From PCPOR2b sp965220385 (GTDB lineage: Bacteria > Poribacteria > WGA-4E > PCPOR2b): a stretch of DNA of 64,000 bases. The stretch lies in assembly GCA_965220385.1 (NCBI GenBank), contig OZ244825.1:1302001-1366000 (forward strand), read 5' to 3'. The notes under the pieces were generated by a model that had not been told where the DNA came from, did not search any database, and saw only the letters and a program-made list of their open reading frames with translations. A program made the translations under genes and the position numbers. Below are positions 1 to 7,212 of the stretch, one piece after another (position 1 is the stretch's first letter; each line of letters starts with the position of its first letter).

Positions 1-170
1 AGCTGCTTAATTTCGCCATTGTCGTACACCAAGTGAACTTCATCGTCACCAGAACGGTCAGAGATAAAAGATGCCATTGGCACCTGTGCGGATACCGTGC
101 TGGCACTCAGAGCGAGAAAAAAAACGAATAGAATACCGCCCCAAAATACTATAGCACTCTTACCAAACAT
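1..170 (-). CDS. TolB-like exported protein, N-terminal part (cut by window start)
   Basis: The reverse strand reads from ATG at 168-170 to the window edge without a stop (56 codons). A hydrophobic signal peptide ends at about STVSAQ, and the mature start QVPMASFISDRSGDDEVHL is the same as that of the complete gene at 377-1807. The two are therefore tandem paralogues with different signal peptides but nearly identical mature N-termini. By analogy it should continue as a PD40/TolB beta-propeller outside the cytoplasm. An AGGAG-type ribosome site (GGAGAGAGC on the reverse strand) lies just upstream. Only the first blade is visible, so the rest is inferred. Confidence 0.8.
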   Translation of the reverse strand, partial: MFGKSAIVFWGGILFVFFLALSASTVSAQVPMASFISDRSGDDEVHLVYDNGEIKQ

Positions 171-376
171 AGCTCTCTCCTTTCAATCAAGCTGAAGATT
201 TTGTGTTTGAGAAAGAAAGTTGAACCATAGAGAAATGGAACCGGAGGGACGACAAGGACATTTCCGACGTGACAAATGTTAGCTATGGCGATGCAGGCGA
301 TAGCATTGAAGGAGAATGAGGCAGATTGGCTATTCTCCTCCGCCCCCGCTCTCCTTCCGATGATTCTGGTGTATGC

Positions 377-1807
377 CTATTTCATGACGACCATTCGTCG
401 TGTCTCGGAAAAGTCGTCAGCCAGAAGCTGATAGAAATAAACCCCACTTGCCACGGATTGCCCCGTGTCGTCCTTACCATCCCAGTAGGCTGCGCCTTGT
501 CGGTTCGTATAAGCGCCTGCCGCCTGTTTTCCAACATTGATAGACCGGATTAACTCGCCTTTAACGTTGTAAATGCGCACGGTTACGGTCGCAGCGTCGG
601 CAAGATAGTAGGGAATCCATGTTTCAGGATTGAAGGGATTGGGGAAATTTTGCATCAAACTGGTGCGTTTGATATCTCCAAGGGTGGTGAAACGTTTGCT
701 TTGTGGTTCAACCGAACGAAGTTCATACTGGGGATTCCATCTGGCATCCCTGTCATTACCCGGATCGTTAGTGAGGTTTTTCAGACCCGCGCCATCAGCA
801 AATACGAGGTATACCTCTCGCTTCCCATCCCGTCTGGTCTCAAATAAGATTCGTCTCCCTTTGGCGGACCAAATGGGCTTACTATCAGTTTTCTCGTGGT
901 TACTGAGATTGATCTGATTATTTCCATCGGGGTCCGACCTATAAATCTCCCAATTGCCATCGCGTTTGCTTTCAAAGGCGAGGCCACCCGGGGACCACTT
1001 AGCTCTTCGGTCGTCTGCCTCATTTTCGGTGATCCGCGTAAGGTTCTCCCCATCAATGCCTACGGTATAAATTTCCCAGTTGCCGTCCCGCTTCGATTGG
1101 AACACGACTGCTGTCCCATCCGGCGACCAGCTTGGCAGTATGTCCTCTGCTTCGTGGTTGGTGAGGTTTATCTGATTTTTCCCAATTGTTCGTTTTTCTG
1201 CGTCGCCAATGTAAATGTCCATCTGGGCTCGCTCTTGAATTTTGTTGCGTTCACTCTGAAAAGCGATTTTGGTGCCGTCAGGGGACCATGATCCGGCTTG
1301 ATCTTGACCAACGCCTTCTCCGTCTGCATTTGTAATGTTGACCAACGCGCCCGGTTTGCCTCTCGCATCTAACGTCAGGAGCCCTATATCCCAGTTGTCA
1401 GCGTTTGGAAATCCTGTGGAGTAGAGTAGAAGTCGCGGTTCTCCGGCAGGAGCCCATTGCGGTTCAGACAATTTGGTGCCCGGACCATCAGGCGGACCTG
1501 TCAGATTGCTCTGTTTCGGTTTTGCAGGGTCGGTGAGATCAACGAGAAAAATGTCAAAGTTTTCCCCACCGCGCACATTAGCATCGAAAACGATGAATTG
1601 TCCGTCGGGCGACCACTCAGGGACGAACACCTTGGCTTTGTTCTTTGTGAGTTGCTTAATCTCACCGTCGTCATACAACAGATGAACCTCATCGTCACCA
1701 GAACGGTCAGAGATAAAAGATGCCATTGGCACCTGTGCGTATGCCGGACCGATAAGCAGGAGGACGAAGCTTCCCAATAGGGTAATAATAATACCTTTAC
1801 GTGACAT
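377..1807 (-). CDS. Secreted TolB-like beta-propeller with C-terminal sorting domain
   Basis: This 476-residue protein has a signal peptide (cleavage after AYA, residue 24). It is followed by about six PD40/TolB-type blades, each with a WSPDG or related turn (WSPDGQ, WSPDGTK, WSPDGTA, WSPGG, WSAKG) and several with a KRDGNWEIY strand. From residue 383 to the end it carries a FlgD-Ig-like, type IX-style sorting domain (QNFPNPFNPETWIPYYL, then AYWDG, SGVYFYQL, final RRMVVMK). Domains of this kind direct export and cell-surface attachment in Bacteroidetes-like and Poribacteria-like bacteria. An AAGGAG site precedes the ATG. The target of the propeller is unknown; an extracellular binding role is likely. 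Tandem with the gene at 1-170. Confidence 0.88.
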   Translation of the reverse strand: MSRKGIIITLLGSFVLLLIGPAYAQVPMASFISDRSGDDEVHLLYDDGEIKQLTKNKAKVFVPEWSPDGQFIVFDANVRGGENFDIFLVDLTDPAKPKQSNLTGPPDGPGTKLSEPQWAPAGEPRLLLYSTGFPNADNWDIGLLTLDARGKPGALVNITNADGEGVGQDQAGSWSPDGTKIAFQSERNKIQERAQMDIYIGDAEKRTIGKNQINLTNHEAEDILPSWSPDGTAVVFQSKRDGNWEIYTVGIDGENLTRITENEADDRRAKWSPGGLAFESKRDGNWEIYRSDPDGNNQINLSNHEKTDSKPIWSAKGRRILFETRRDGKREVYLVFADGAGLKNLTNDPGNDRDARWNPQYELRSVEPQSKRFTTLGDIKRTSLMQNFPNPFNPETWIPYYLADAATVTVRIYNVKGELIRSINVGKQAAGAYTNRQGAAYWDGKDDTGQSVASGVYFYQLLADDFSETRRMVVMK

Positions 1808-1924
1808 TGTTAGCTCCTTTCCAAGAATGATGAACTCCTTTCAACAAAGATCAGGGATGTTCCGAGGGTAATGGTGAAGCATAATAGGTCTACTACCCTA
1901 TTACACTTCACCATAAAAATAATC

Positions 1925-2626
1925 TTAACGAGTGACCGCTGGTTGTCCACCACTTTTTAGGATACCCCAAGTGGTTGCAAGTTTCCCTTTGCTCTCAACA
2001 GAGCGTGGATCTTTTCGCGGAAATTCTGTTGGCCATGGATCATCATCCGGCAGCTCGTCTTGGTCTTGGCTGAGTAGCAGCTGATCAAGGTTGTGCGGCT
2101 GCTGTCTCGGAGATGAACGTACAACGTGGAGACCGCGTTCTTTCGCCTCCCATTCAACAATCGTCAGAGGTGGCACCCCCTGGCTGAGCCATTTGTAAAT
2201 GCCAGCATCAAAAACGTCACGCCAGTTGCCCAAACCACGTCCCATGAAGTCCGGGTCCGCAGTGTGCTCGGTGGTGCCGATTTGGTTGTCAAACTGGAGC
2301 CAAAAAGCATCAGTACCCGTGTTACCGTCACTTTTGCCTCTTGCGTAGATGTAATAGGTGCCTGCTTCGCACCAGAACTCAACTTGCCACCATGCCGTCG
2401 GGTCCGCAACCGGCGGATTTACTGCGCCACCGATAAATTGGAATGCAAGGCCATTGGACGCGTCGGCATCTCGTGCAAATGCCGTATTTTCTGGCGAGGT
2501 CTCACCAAAATCTCTGATTGTCTCTGCACTGATGACAACCTCTTCTATCGCCGCAAAACTGCTAGAAGCCATGCCGAAAACGCAAATAGCCATAAGCGTG
2601 CAGATAAATAAACTTGGTGCTCTCAT
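1925..2626 (-). CDS. Exported CBM-like protein ending in orphan TTWG linker
   Basis: The 233-residue product has a signal peptide (MRAPSLFICTLMAICVFG..., cleaved near SFA/AIEE). It is rich in W, D and G, with AFWLQFDNQ and WWQVEFWCEAGTYYIYARG, a beta-sandwich pattern resembling carbohydrate-binding or malectin-like modules. NLDQLLLSQDQDELPDD resembles the closing strand of such modules. The last 20 residues contain SVESKGKLATTWGILK, the linker that in the protein at 377-1807 comes just before the sorting domain, but here the protein stops right after it. Function is not recognised; a surface or matrix-binding role is inferred. Same strand as the propeller genes, 117 bases away. Confidence 0.75.
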   Translation of the reverse strand: MRAPSLFICTLMAICVFGMASSSFAAIEEVVISAETIRDFGETSPENTAFARDADASNGLAFQFIGGAVNPPVADPTAWWQVEFWCEAGTYYIYARGKSDGNTGTDAFWLQFDNQIGTTEHTADPDFMGRGLGNWRDVFDAGIYKWLSQGVPPLTIVEWEAKERGLHVVRSSPRQQPHNLDQLLLSQDQDELPDDDPWPTEFPRKDPRSVESKGKLATTWGILKSGGQPAVTR

Positions 2627-3138
2627 TATTAAACAACCTCCTGATAGGTTACTAAATATTTTGTGGATATGGATACAAACGAACTATGTTCCCTGCCGAT
2701 CTGCCCCCAGATGTTTCTATCAGGGTACAACCCTGATCAGTTTGGGGGCTGAATTCACAAAAGCGGGCAGAGATTATTAGCCCTTTTGTAAAATCAGTGT
2801 TACATTCCTTTCAAATTTTAGCAAAAAGTGTCGGATAATGCAAGCCTTAAAATGAATCAAATTATCAGAATAGTTTTCAAGACCTCCATAAACACGCCCT
2901 GACAGCCATTATTTCAACCGGTGAATCGCTGCTTTCGTGTTGGAGGGTGCCCTGCACTTATCTGCCAGATACACATTTTCGCTGCTATAGTGTCATGATA
3001 TTCTGCTCTTACTGGACCAGCCTGTCAGTATCACTGTTTTCTAAAGCTATGCGCCGAAACCCAGACCAGCACTGAGAGTCTCGAATGTGCGCGTCGCGAA
3101 ATGTCAGTCAAACCAACTATAGAGGATTCAAAGAAAAG
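2627..3138. other. Intergenic, no gene seen
   Basis: About 500 bases of mixed composition between the exported protein and the repeat block. Reading frames here are short and unlike any gene. The only clear structure is the hairpin at 2719-2737. The 5' region of the leftward gene starting at 2626 should lie here, but no convincing promoter could be picked. Confidence 0.5.
2719..2737. other. Perfect 8-bp hairpin in presumed 5' leader
   Basis: ATCAGGGT-ACA-ACCCTGAT: two perfectly complementary 8-base arms around a 3-base loop. It lies about 93-111 bases upstream of the leftward gene starting at 2626, so it could sit in its leader RNA or be an operator. No T-tract follows on either strand, which argues against a terminator. 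Confidence 0.4.
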
Positions 3139-3476
3139 TAGGGCTATTTATGGTAGTTTATAGAATTAATGAGACACTCCAAACCGAACCGCATTGCCCC
3201 CAACCCCGGTAGGTGCGGTTAGAAACCGCACCGCATCGGCGCAGTTGGAAACAGCGTCTACCATACACGGGGACGAAAGTGTCTATTTATTTTCAGAATT
3301 CACCATAGTTTTCTGTTTTTTGACTGATTTCGGAATGACCCAAATCCGTAGGTGCCTGCATCCTGCCTGTCCCGCCTGCCCCGATCTTATCGGAGGATTT
3401 ATCGGGGCGGAGCATCTGGTCTCCCCGCCGTAGCCTCGACCAAGAGATCGAGCTACGGGAGAATTAAATGACCCTA
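3139..3476. repeat. Family D inverted-repeat element, copy 1 (carries nested element)
   Basis: Left end TAGGGCTATTTA, continuing after the nested element as GTTTTCTG, and right end AATTAAATGACCCTA match the terminal inverted repeats of the copies at 24752-24873 and 48038-48260 (consensus TAGGGyyATTyAGTTTT). The family A element at 3149-3307 sits inside the left end. The interior holds CCCGAT/ATCGGG palindromes (about 3381-3405) and an AGCTACGGGAG / GTAGCTCGAT-type hairpin near 3430-3460. No coding sequence. Confidence 0.6.
3149..3307 (+). mobile_element. Family A MITE, copy 1 (159 bp, TA target)
   Basis: The ends are TATGGTAGTTTATAGAATTA and, on the reverse strand, TATGGTGAATTCTGAAAATA, giving imperfect terminal inverted repeats of about 30 bp that end in GACACT. 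The core has a GGTAGGTGCGGTT / AACCGCACC hairpin. Flanking TA dinucleotides suggest TA target duplication, as for IS630/Tc1-mariner-derived MITEs. The copy at 17047-17205 has the same length and nearly the same sequence. There is no coding capacity, so it would depend on a transposase elsewhere. Confidence 0.8.
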
Positions 3477-3591
3477 AAAGAAAAGCCCTTGAGTTTGTTG
3501 TCAATGTTTGATACACTACACTATAGCAAATCTGCCTGTTCTGCCCATCAGGTGGATATACACAGGTACGTCACGACTTTCGGAGGTTTGA

Positions 3592-4155
3592 ATGTCAGAA
3601 GTATTCAGCGACACGTCCGTCGAAAACTTCAAAGGGATATTGCAACAATATTGTCAACAACGCGCGTTAGGAGATCTAACCTATGAAACCGACCAACGGG
3701 GTACACCAAATGAACCCTGTTGGATCGTCACTGTTAAGTATGGAGTAACGACCTACACTACGCCTACACCTATTCGTGGCTCTAAGCGCTGGGCAGAAAA
3801 GATGGCAGCCAAGCAAGTCTTGGAGCAGATAGAATCCCACCAAGAAGCGTTCCTTGCGGGAAACTCAAGTGGCAGGAGCGAAGTGCAGACAGAATCAACG
3901 GAACTGTCGTTGCCAGAACCCCTCCATGTGCCGACAGAGCTCGTTACCACGGCCCTCGGCATTGCGAACCATCGGTTGAATGGGCAGCAGCGCGGCGCAC
4001 GCTATCGCGACTCGGTACAATCGAAGCAAGGTAACCGAGCGTTTGCTCAGAATCTGGCAGATCTCACAATGGAGATTGTACGTGAAGTTGCCAATGCCGC
4101 AGACGCGGCTGGAGTGAAGTTTGGCAATGCATCGCAGCCCGACGCCGACGAATAG
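3592..4155 (+). CDS. Stand-alone double-stranded RNA-binding domain protein
   Basis: The 187-residue product has one recognisable domain at about residues 9-80: FKGILQQYCQQRAL, then LTYETDQRGTPNEPCWIV, a beta-hairpin VKYGVTTYTTPTP, and the closing helix GSKRWAEKMAAKQVLEQIE. This is the alpha-beta-beta-beta-alpha layout of the dsRBD, with a variant of the usual SKKxAKxxAA helix start. There is no RNase III catalytic domain. The remaining ~100 residues are polar, with RGARYRDSVQSKQGNRAF and an amphipathic helix near the end. An excellent CGGAGGT site lies 5 bases before the ATG. Cytosolic RNA binding is likely; the biological role is unknown. Confidence 0.75.
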   Translation: MSEVFSDTSVENFKGILQQYCQQRALGDLTYETDQRGTPNEPCWIVTVKYGVTTYTTPTPIRGSKRWAEKMAAKQVLEQIESHQEAFLAGNSSGRSEVQTESTELSLPEPLHVPTELVTTALGIANHRLNGQQRGARYRDSVQSKQGNRAFAQNLADLTMEIVREVANAADAAGVKFGNASQPDADE

Positions 4156-4274
4156 CCCGCAGTCCAAAATCTGATCCGAGAGATCACGCCCTACGCACGA
4201 CTCACCAAGATAGATTCACAAGGCTCCTAATCCTTCCTTCAGGTTTGGGAGTAGGTTGAAAGGAAGGAATCATA

Positions 4275-6341
4275 ATGTCTGAAAGCCCGAAGCATACTAA
4301 CCGGCTCATCAATGAAACCAGTCCCTACCTCCTCCAACATGCGCATAATCCCGTTGACTGGTATCCGTGGGGTGAAGAAGCTCTTACGCAAGCCAAGCAG
4401 CAGGACAAACCCATCCTGCTGAGTATCGGCTATGCAGCCTGCCATTGGTGTCATGTCATGGAGCACGAATCGTTCGAGAACGAACAGATTGCTGCTGTCA
4501 TGAATGAGCATTACATTAATGTGAAAGTCGATCGTGAAGAACGGCCTGATTTGGACGAAATCTACATGAACGCGGTCCAAATGCTTACCGGACAGGGCGG
4601 TTGGCCCATGACTATGTTCCTTACACCGGAACTAAAACCATTTTATGGTGGCACCTACTTCCCTCCCGATAACCGCTACGGTCGACCCGGATTTCCACGT
4701 GTGCTACTCGGTGTCGCAGAGGCGTACAGGGAACGTCGCGATGAGGTTGATCAACAGGCGACTCAGATTATTGCCAATCTGAATCAGTTGTCGGCGATGG
4801 AAGGGCATGGTCATCAGTTGACAGTTGACATGCTCGATACGGCATATCAGGATTATCTGTCACGATTCGATCACCATAATGGCGGATTCGGAGATGCGCC
4901 CAAGTTTCCCCCGAGCATGGGGGTCTCTCTGTTGTTGCGGCATTGGCACCGTACAGGCAACGCCAACGCCCTTAACATGGTCGAAGTAACGCTGGAAAAG
5001 ATGGCGTGCGGTGGGATGTATGATCAGCTTGGCGGCGGATTCCATCGTTACTCGGTGGATGAGCGGTGGCTTGTTCCGCACTTCGAAAAAATGCTCTACG
5101 ACAATGCACTGTTGACTGTTTGCTATCTAGAAGCCTATCAAGCAACCGGGAAAGCCTTTTATCGTCGAATCGCCACCGAAACGCTAGACTATGTCTTGAC
5201 CGAAATGTACGATGTAGAAAAAGGTGGATTTTACTCAACCCAGGATGCCGACAGTGAAGGGGTTGAAGGAAAATTTTTTGTGTGGGAACTAGAGGAGGTA
5301 GAGCAGCTTATCGGGGAGGAAAAAGCCAAGATCTTCTGCGAATACTATGATATTACCGAACTCGGAAACTTCGAACACAAAAACATCCTACATGTCCAGA
5401 CCCCGCCAGATCTGTTTGCCAAAAAACTTAGCATGGATTTGGGTGAGTTAGAGGAGATACTCGCCGAAGGTCGCCAGAAACTCTTTGATGTCCGAGAGAC
5501 CCGGATAAAGCCCGGTCTAGATGACAAAATCCTTACCAGCTGGAACGGTTTGATGATTCGCAGCATGGCACTGGGATATCAGATACTCGGCGATGAACGC
5601 TATCGGGAAGCCGCGGAGAGATCTGCGCGATTTATTTTGTCAGAGCTTTCGCAAGATAAGGGACTGTTGCTCCGTACGCACCGAGACGGCAAAAGCCACC
5701 TGAACGCATATCTTGAAGATTATTCTTACCTTGTGACTGGTTTAATCGATCTTTACGAAGCGACCTTCGCAGTTAAATGGCTAAAAGAGGCGGAACGGTT
5801 GAACCAAATTATGATTGAGCAGTTCTGGGATGATGCGAATGACAGTTTCTTCTTCACAAGCAAAAATCATGAGACCCTTATCGTCCGATCGAAGACCGGT
5901 TATGATGGCGCAACTCCTTCCGGCGTGTCAATGGCCATCCATAATCTGTTACGGCTCGACAAACTCCTCAATCGACCTGATTTCAGGGAAAAAGTGGAAG
6001 CCACCCTCGATGTCTACTACCATCAAATTGAACACTCGCCCAGCGGATCGGCGCAGATGCTATGCGAACTCGATTTTCTGCTGTCCACGCCCAAAGAGAT
6101 TGCGATTGCCGGTCAGTGGGAGAGCGAGGATACCCAAGCTGCTCTAAGGTCTATCCATAGTCGCTTTATTCCAAACAAAGTGCTCGCTTTCGCTGCCGAT
6201 GACGAAGATGTCACCGATCTGATCCCACTCCTTGAAAGCAAGATCCAAGTTGACGGTAAGGCGACGATCTATGTGTGTGAGAACTATACCTGCAAAGCCC
6301 CGACCACGGACCTCGCGGAATTAACTGAGCTGCTTCAGTAA
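4275..6341 (+). CDS. yyaL: YyaL/SSP411 family thioredoxin-domain protein
   Basis: At 688 residues it has the normal length and order of the family (DUF255 thioredoxin-like domain, then an alpha/alpha-barrel). The N-terminus shows ETSPYLLQHAHNPVDWYPWG and a CxxC pair (C56-H-W-C59), followed by VDREERPDLD and GGWPMTMFLTP, all family hallmarks. The C-terminal two thirds contain GLMIRSMA and AYLEDYSYLVTGLIDLYEA, as in the six-hairpin glycosidase-like fold. Predicted cytosolic. The biochemical activity of this widely conserved family is poorly known, so family assignment is firm and function is not. AAAGGAAGG precedes the ATG. Confidence 0.93.
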   Translation: MSESPKHTNRLINETSPYLLQHAHNPVDWYPWGEEALTQAKQQDKPILLSIGYAACHWCHVMEHESFENEQIAAVMNEHYINVKVDREERPDLDEIYMNAVQMLTGQGGWPMTMFLTPELKPFYGGTYFPPDNRYGRPGFPRVLLGVAEAYRERRDEVDQQATQIIANLNQLSAMEGHGHQLTVDMLDTAYQDYLSRFDHHNGGFGDAPKFPPSMGVSLLLRHWHRTGNANALNMVEVTLEKMACGGMYDQLGGGFHRYSVDERWLVPHFEKMLYDNALLTVCYLEAYQATGKAFYRRIATETLDYVLTEMYDVEKGGFYSTQDADSEGVEGKFFVWELEEVEQLIGEEKAKIFCEYYDITELGNFEHKNILHVQTPPDLFAKKLSMDLGELEEILAEGRQKLFDVRETRIKPGLDDKILTSWNGLMIRSMALGYQILGDERYREAAERSARFILSELSQDKGLLLRTHRDGKSHLNAYLEDYSYLVTGLIDLYEATFAVKWLKEAERLNQIMIEQFWDDANDSFFFTSKNHETLIVRSKTGYDGATPSGVSMAIHNLLRLDKLLNRPDFREKVEATLDVYYHQIEHSPSGSAQMLCELDFLLSTPKEIAIAGQWESEDTQAALRSIHSRFIPNKVLAFAADDEDVTDLIPLLESKIQVDGKATIYVCENYTCKAPTTDLAELTELLQ

Positions 6342-6343
6342 AG

Positions 6344-6534
6344 TAACCTAAGTTGCGAGTTATAGAAAACGTTGCAAACCGAACGAATGCAAGCTACATT
6401 GAATCACTTACTGCTCGCAGTGGATTGACAAATCCACTGCATACGCACAAAGATGGCTTGGATATGTCTATCCAAGTCTCGGACTCTCGGCGAAGTCGGA
6501 GCCGAGCGAGTGTGACAATTAGCAACTTGCGTTA
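6344..6534. repeat. Family C inverted-repeat element, copy 1
   Basis: The left end TAACCTAAGTTGCGAGTTAT and the right end read on the reverse strand, TAACGCAAGTTGCTAATTGT, form imperfect terminal inverted repeats. Inside are several short hairpins: CAGTGGATTGACAAATCCACTG, CTTGGATA..TATCCAAG and CTCGGCGAAGTCGGAGCCGAG. A related, inverted copy lies at 40260-40481. It starts 2 bases after the stop of yyaL. Confidence 0.65.
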
Positions 6535-6571
6535 AAGTAAGAAGTGGCTGACCTACAGTAAGGAGATTAAT

Positions 6572-7063
6572 GTGACCGAAGATGAACTTGAACGGAGAGA
6601 ACAGGCGTTGCTGTATCTGCTTGAGGGAGAAACCCATCAGATGCGTGGTGAGTTTGGACAGGCAATTGCGCTCTACATGAAGTCGATAGCCCTCCATCCC
6701 ACTGCGAAAGCGCACACATGGCTCGGCTGGACCTACAGCATGATGGGACGTCTCCAAGACTCAATCGATGAATGCCACAAAGCGATTCGCTTGGACGCCG
6801 ATTTTGGCAACCCGTACAACGATATCGGCGCATGTCTAATTCAACTCGGCGAATACGATGCCGCTATCCCTTGGCTGGAGAAAGCGATTGAGGCGCCAGA
6901 CTACGAAGCCCGATGTCATCCGCACATGAATCTGGGACGTGTCTGGGAACATCGCCTAGAATGGGATAAAGCAATCGAAAGCTACAAACGTGCCTTATAC
7001 GAAAGTCCCGATTATGAACCCGCCTATGTCGCGCTGAGGAAGCTGCGAGCAAAACTGAATTAG
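6572..7063 (+). CDS. TPR repeat protein
   Basis: The 163-residue protein is made of helical repeats with TPR spacing: GEFGQAIALYMKSIALHPTA, TWLGWTYSMMGRLQDSIDEC, then NPYNDIGACLIQLGEYDAAI, HPHMNLGRVWEHRLEWDKAI and a final helix ending KLRAKLN. That makes about four TPR units, with no signal peptide. It starts at GTG, chosen because an AAGGAG sits 6 bases upstream and no in-frame ATG fits. Such proteins act as protein-interaction scaffolds; the partner is unknown. The palindrome at 7086-7117 follows and may end the transcript. Confidence 0.85.
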   Translation: MTEDELERREQALLYLLEGETHQMRGEFGQAIALYMKSIALHPTAKAHTWLGWTYSMMGRLQDSIDECHKAIRLDADFGNPYNDIGACLIQLGEYDAAIPWLEKAIEAPDYEARCHPHMNLGRVWEHRLEWDKAIESYKRALYESPDYEPAYVALRKLRAKLN

Positions 7064-7085
7064 ATAAGACTTACACACACGGTCT

Positions 7086-7117
7086 GAAACCGAGTTTTTT
7101 CTTGAAAACTCGGTTTC
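7086..7117. terminator. 13-bp palindrome, family F, possible terminator
   Basis: GAAACCGAGTTTT and AAAACTCGGTTTC are perfect 13-base arms around a 6-base loop, 22 bases after the TPR gene stop. The A/T-rich inner stem gives a U-run within the hairpin rather than after it, so it is a weak intrinsic terminator at best. Nearly the same palindrome recurs at 18915-18948 and 61980-62009, so it is also a dispersed repeat. Confidence 0.5.
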
Positions 7118-7178
7118 TCTAAGGTGCTCCACACCCTCTTTTGACATGAACCTCCTGATTCAGACAACTATTCATCTG

Positions 7179-7212
7179 CCCAATGAACTAATGAACCAAT
7201 GAACTAATGAAC
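7179..7212. repeat. Short tandem repeat overlapping the R-M gene start
   Basis: Two direct copies of a 16-base unit, CCAATGAACTAATGAA, run into the start codon of the restriction-modification gene. They create several ATG triplets in other frames that stop at once (ATG AAC TAA). Only the last ATG (7207) opens the long frame. No Shine-Dalgarno sequence is visible, so the exact start is uncertain. Similar AATGAAC units recur at about 12500 and 24640. Confidence 0.6.

Noticed and set aside
4860..5238. Antisense and overlapping frames inside yyaL and other large genes
   Set aside because: They are shadows of the coding strand: no ribosome site, odd composition, and the sense frame carries clear family motifs.
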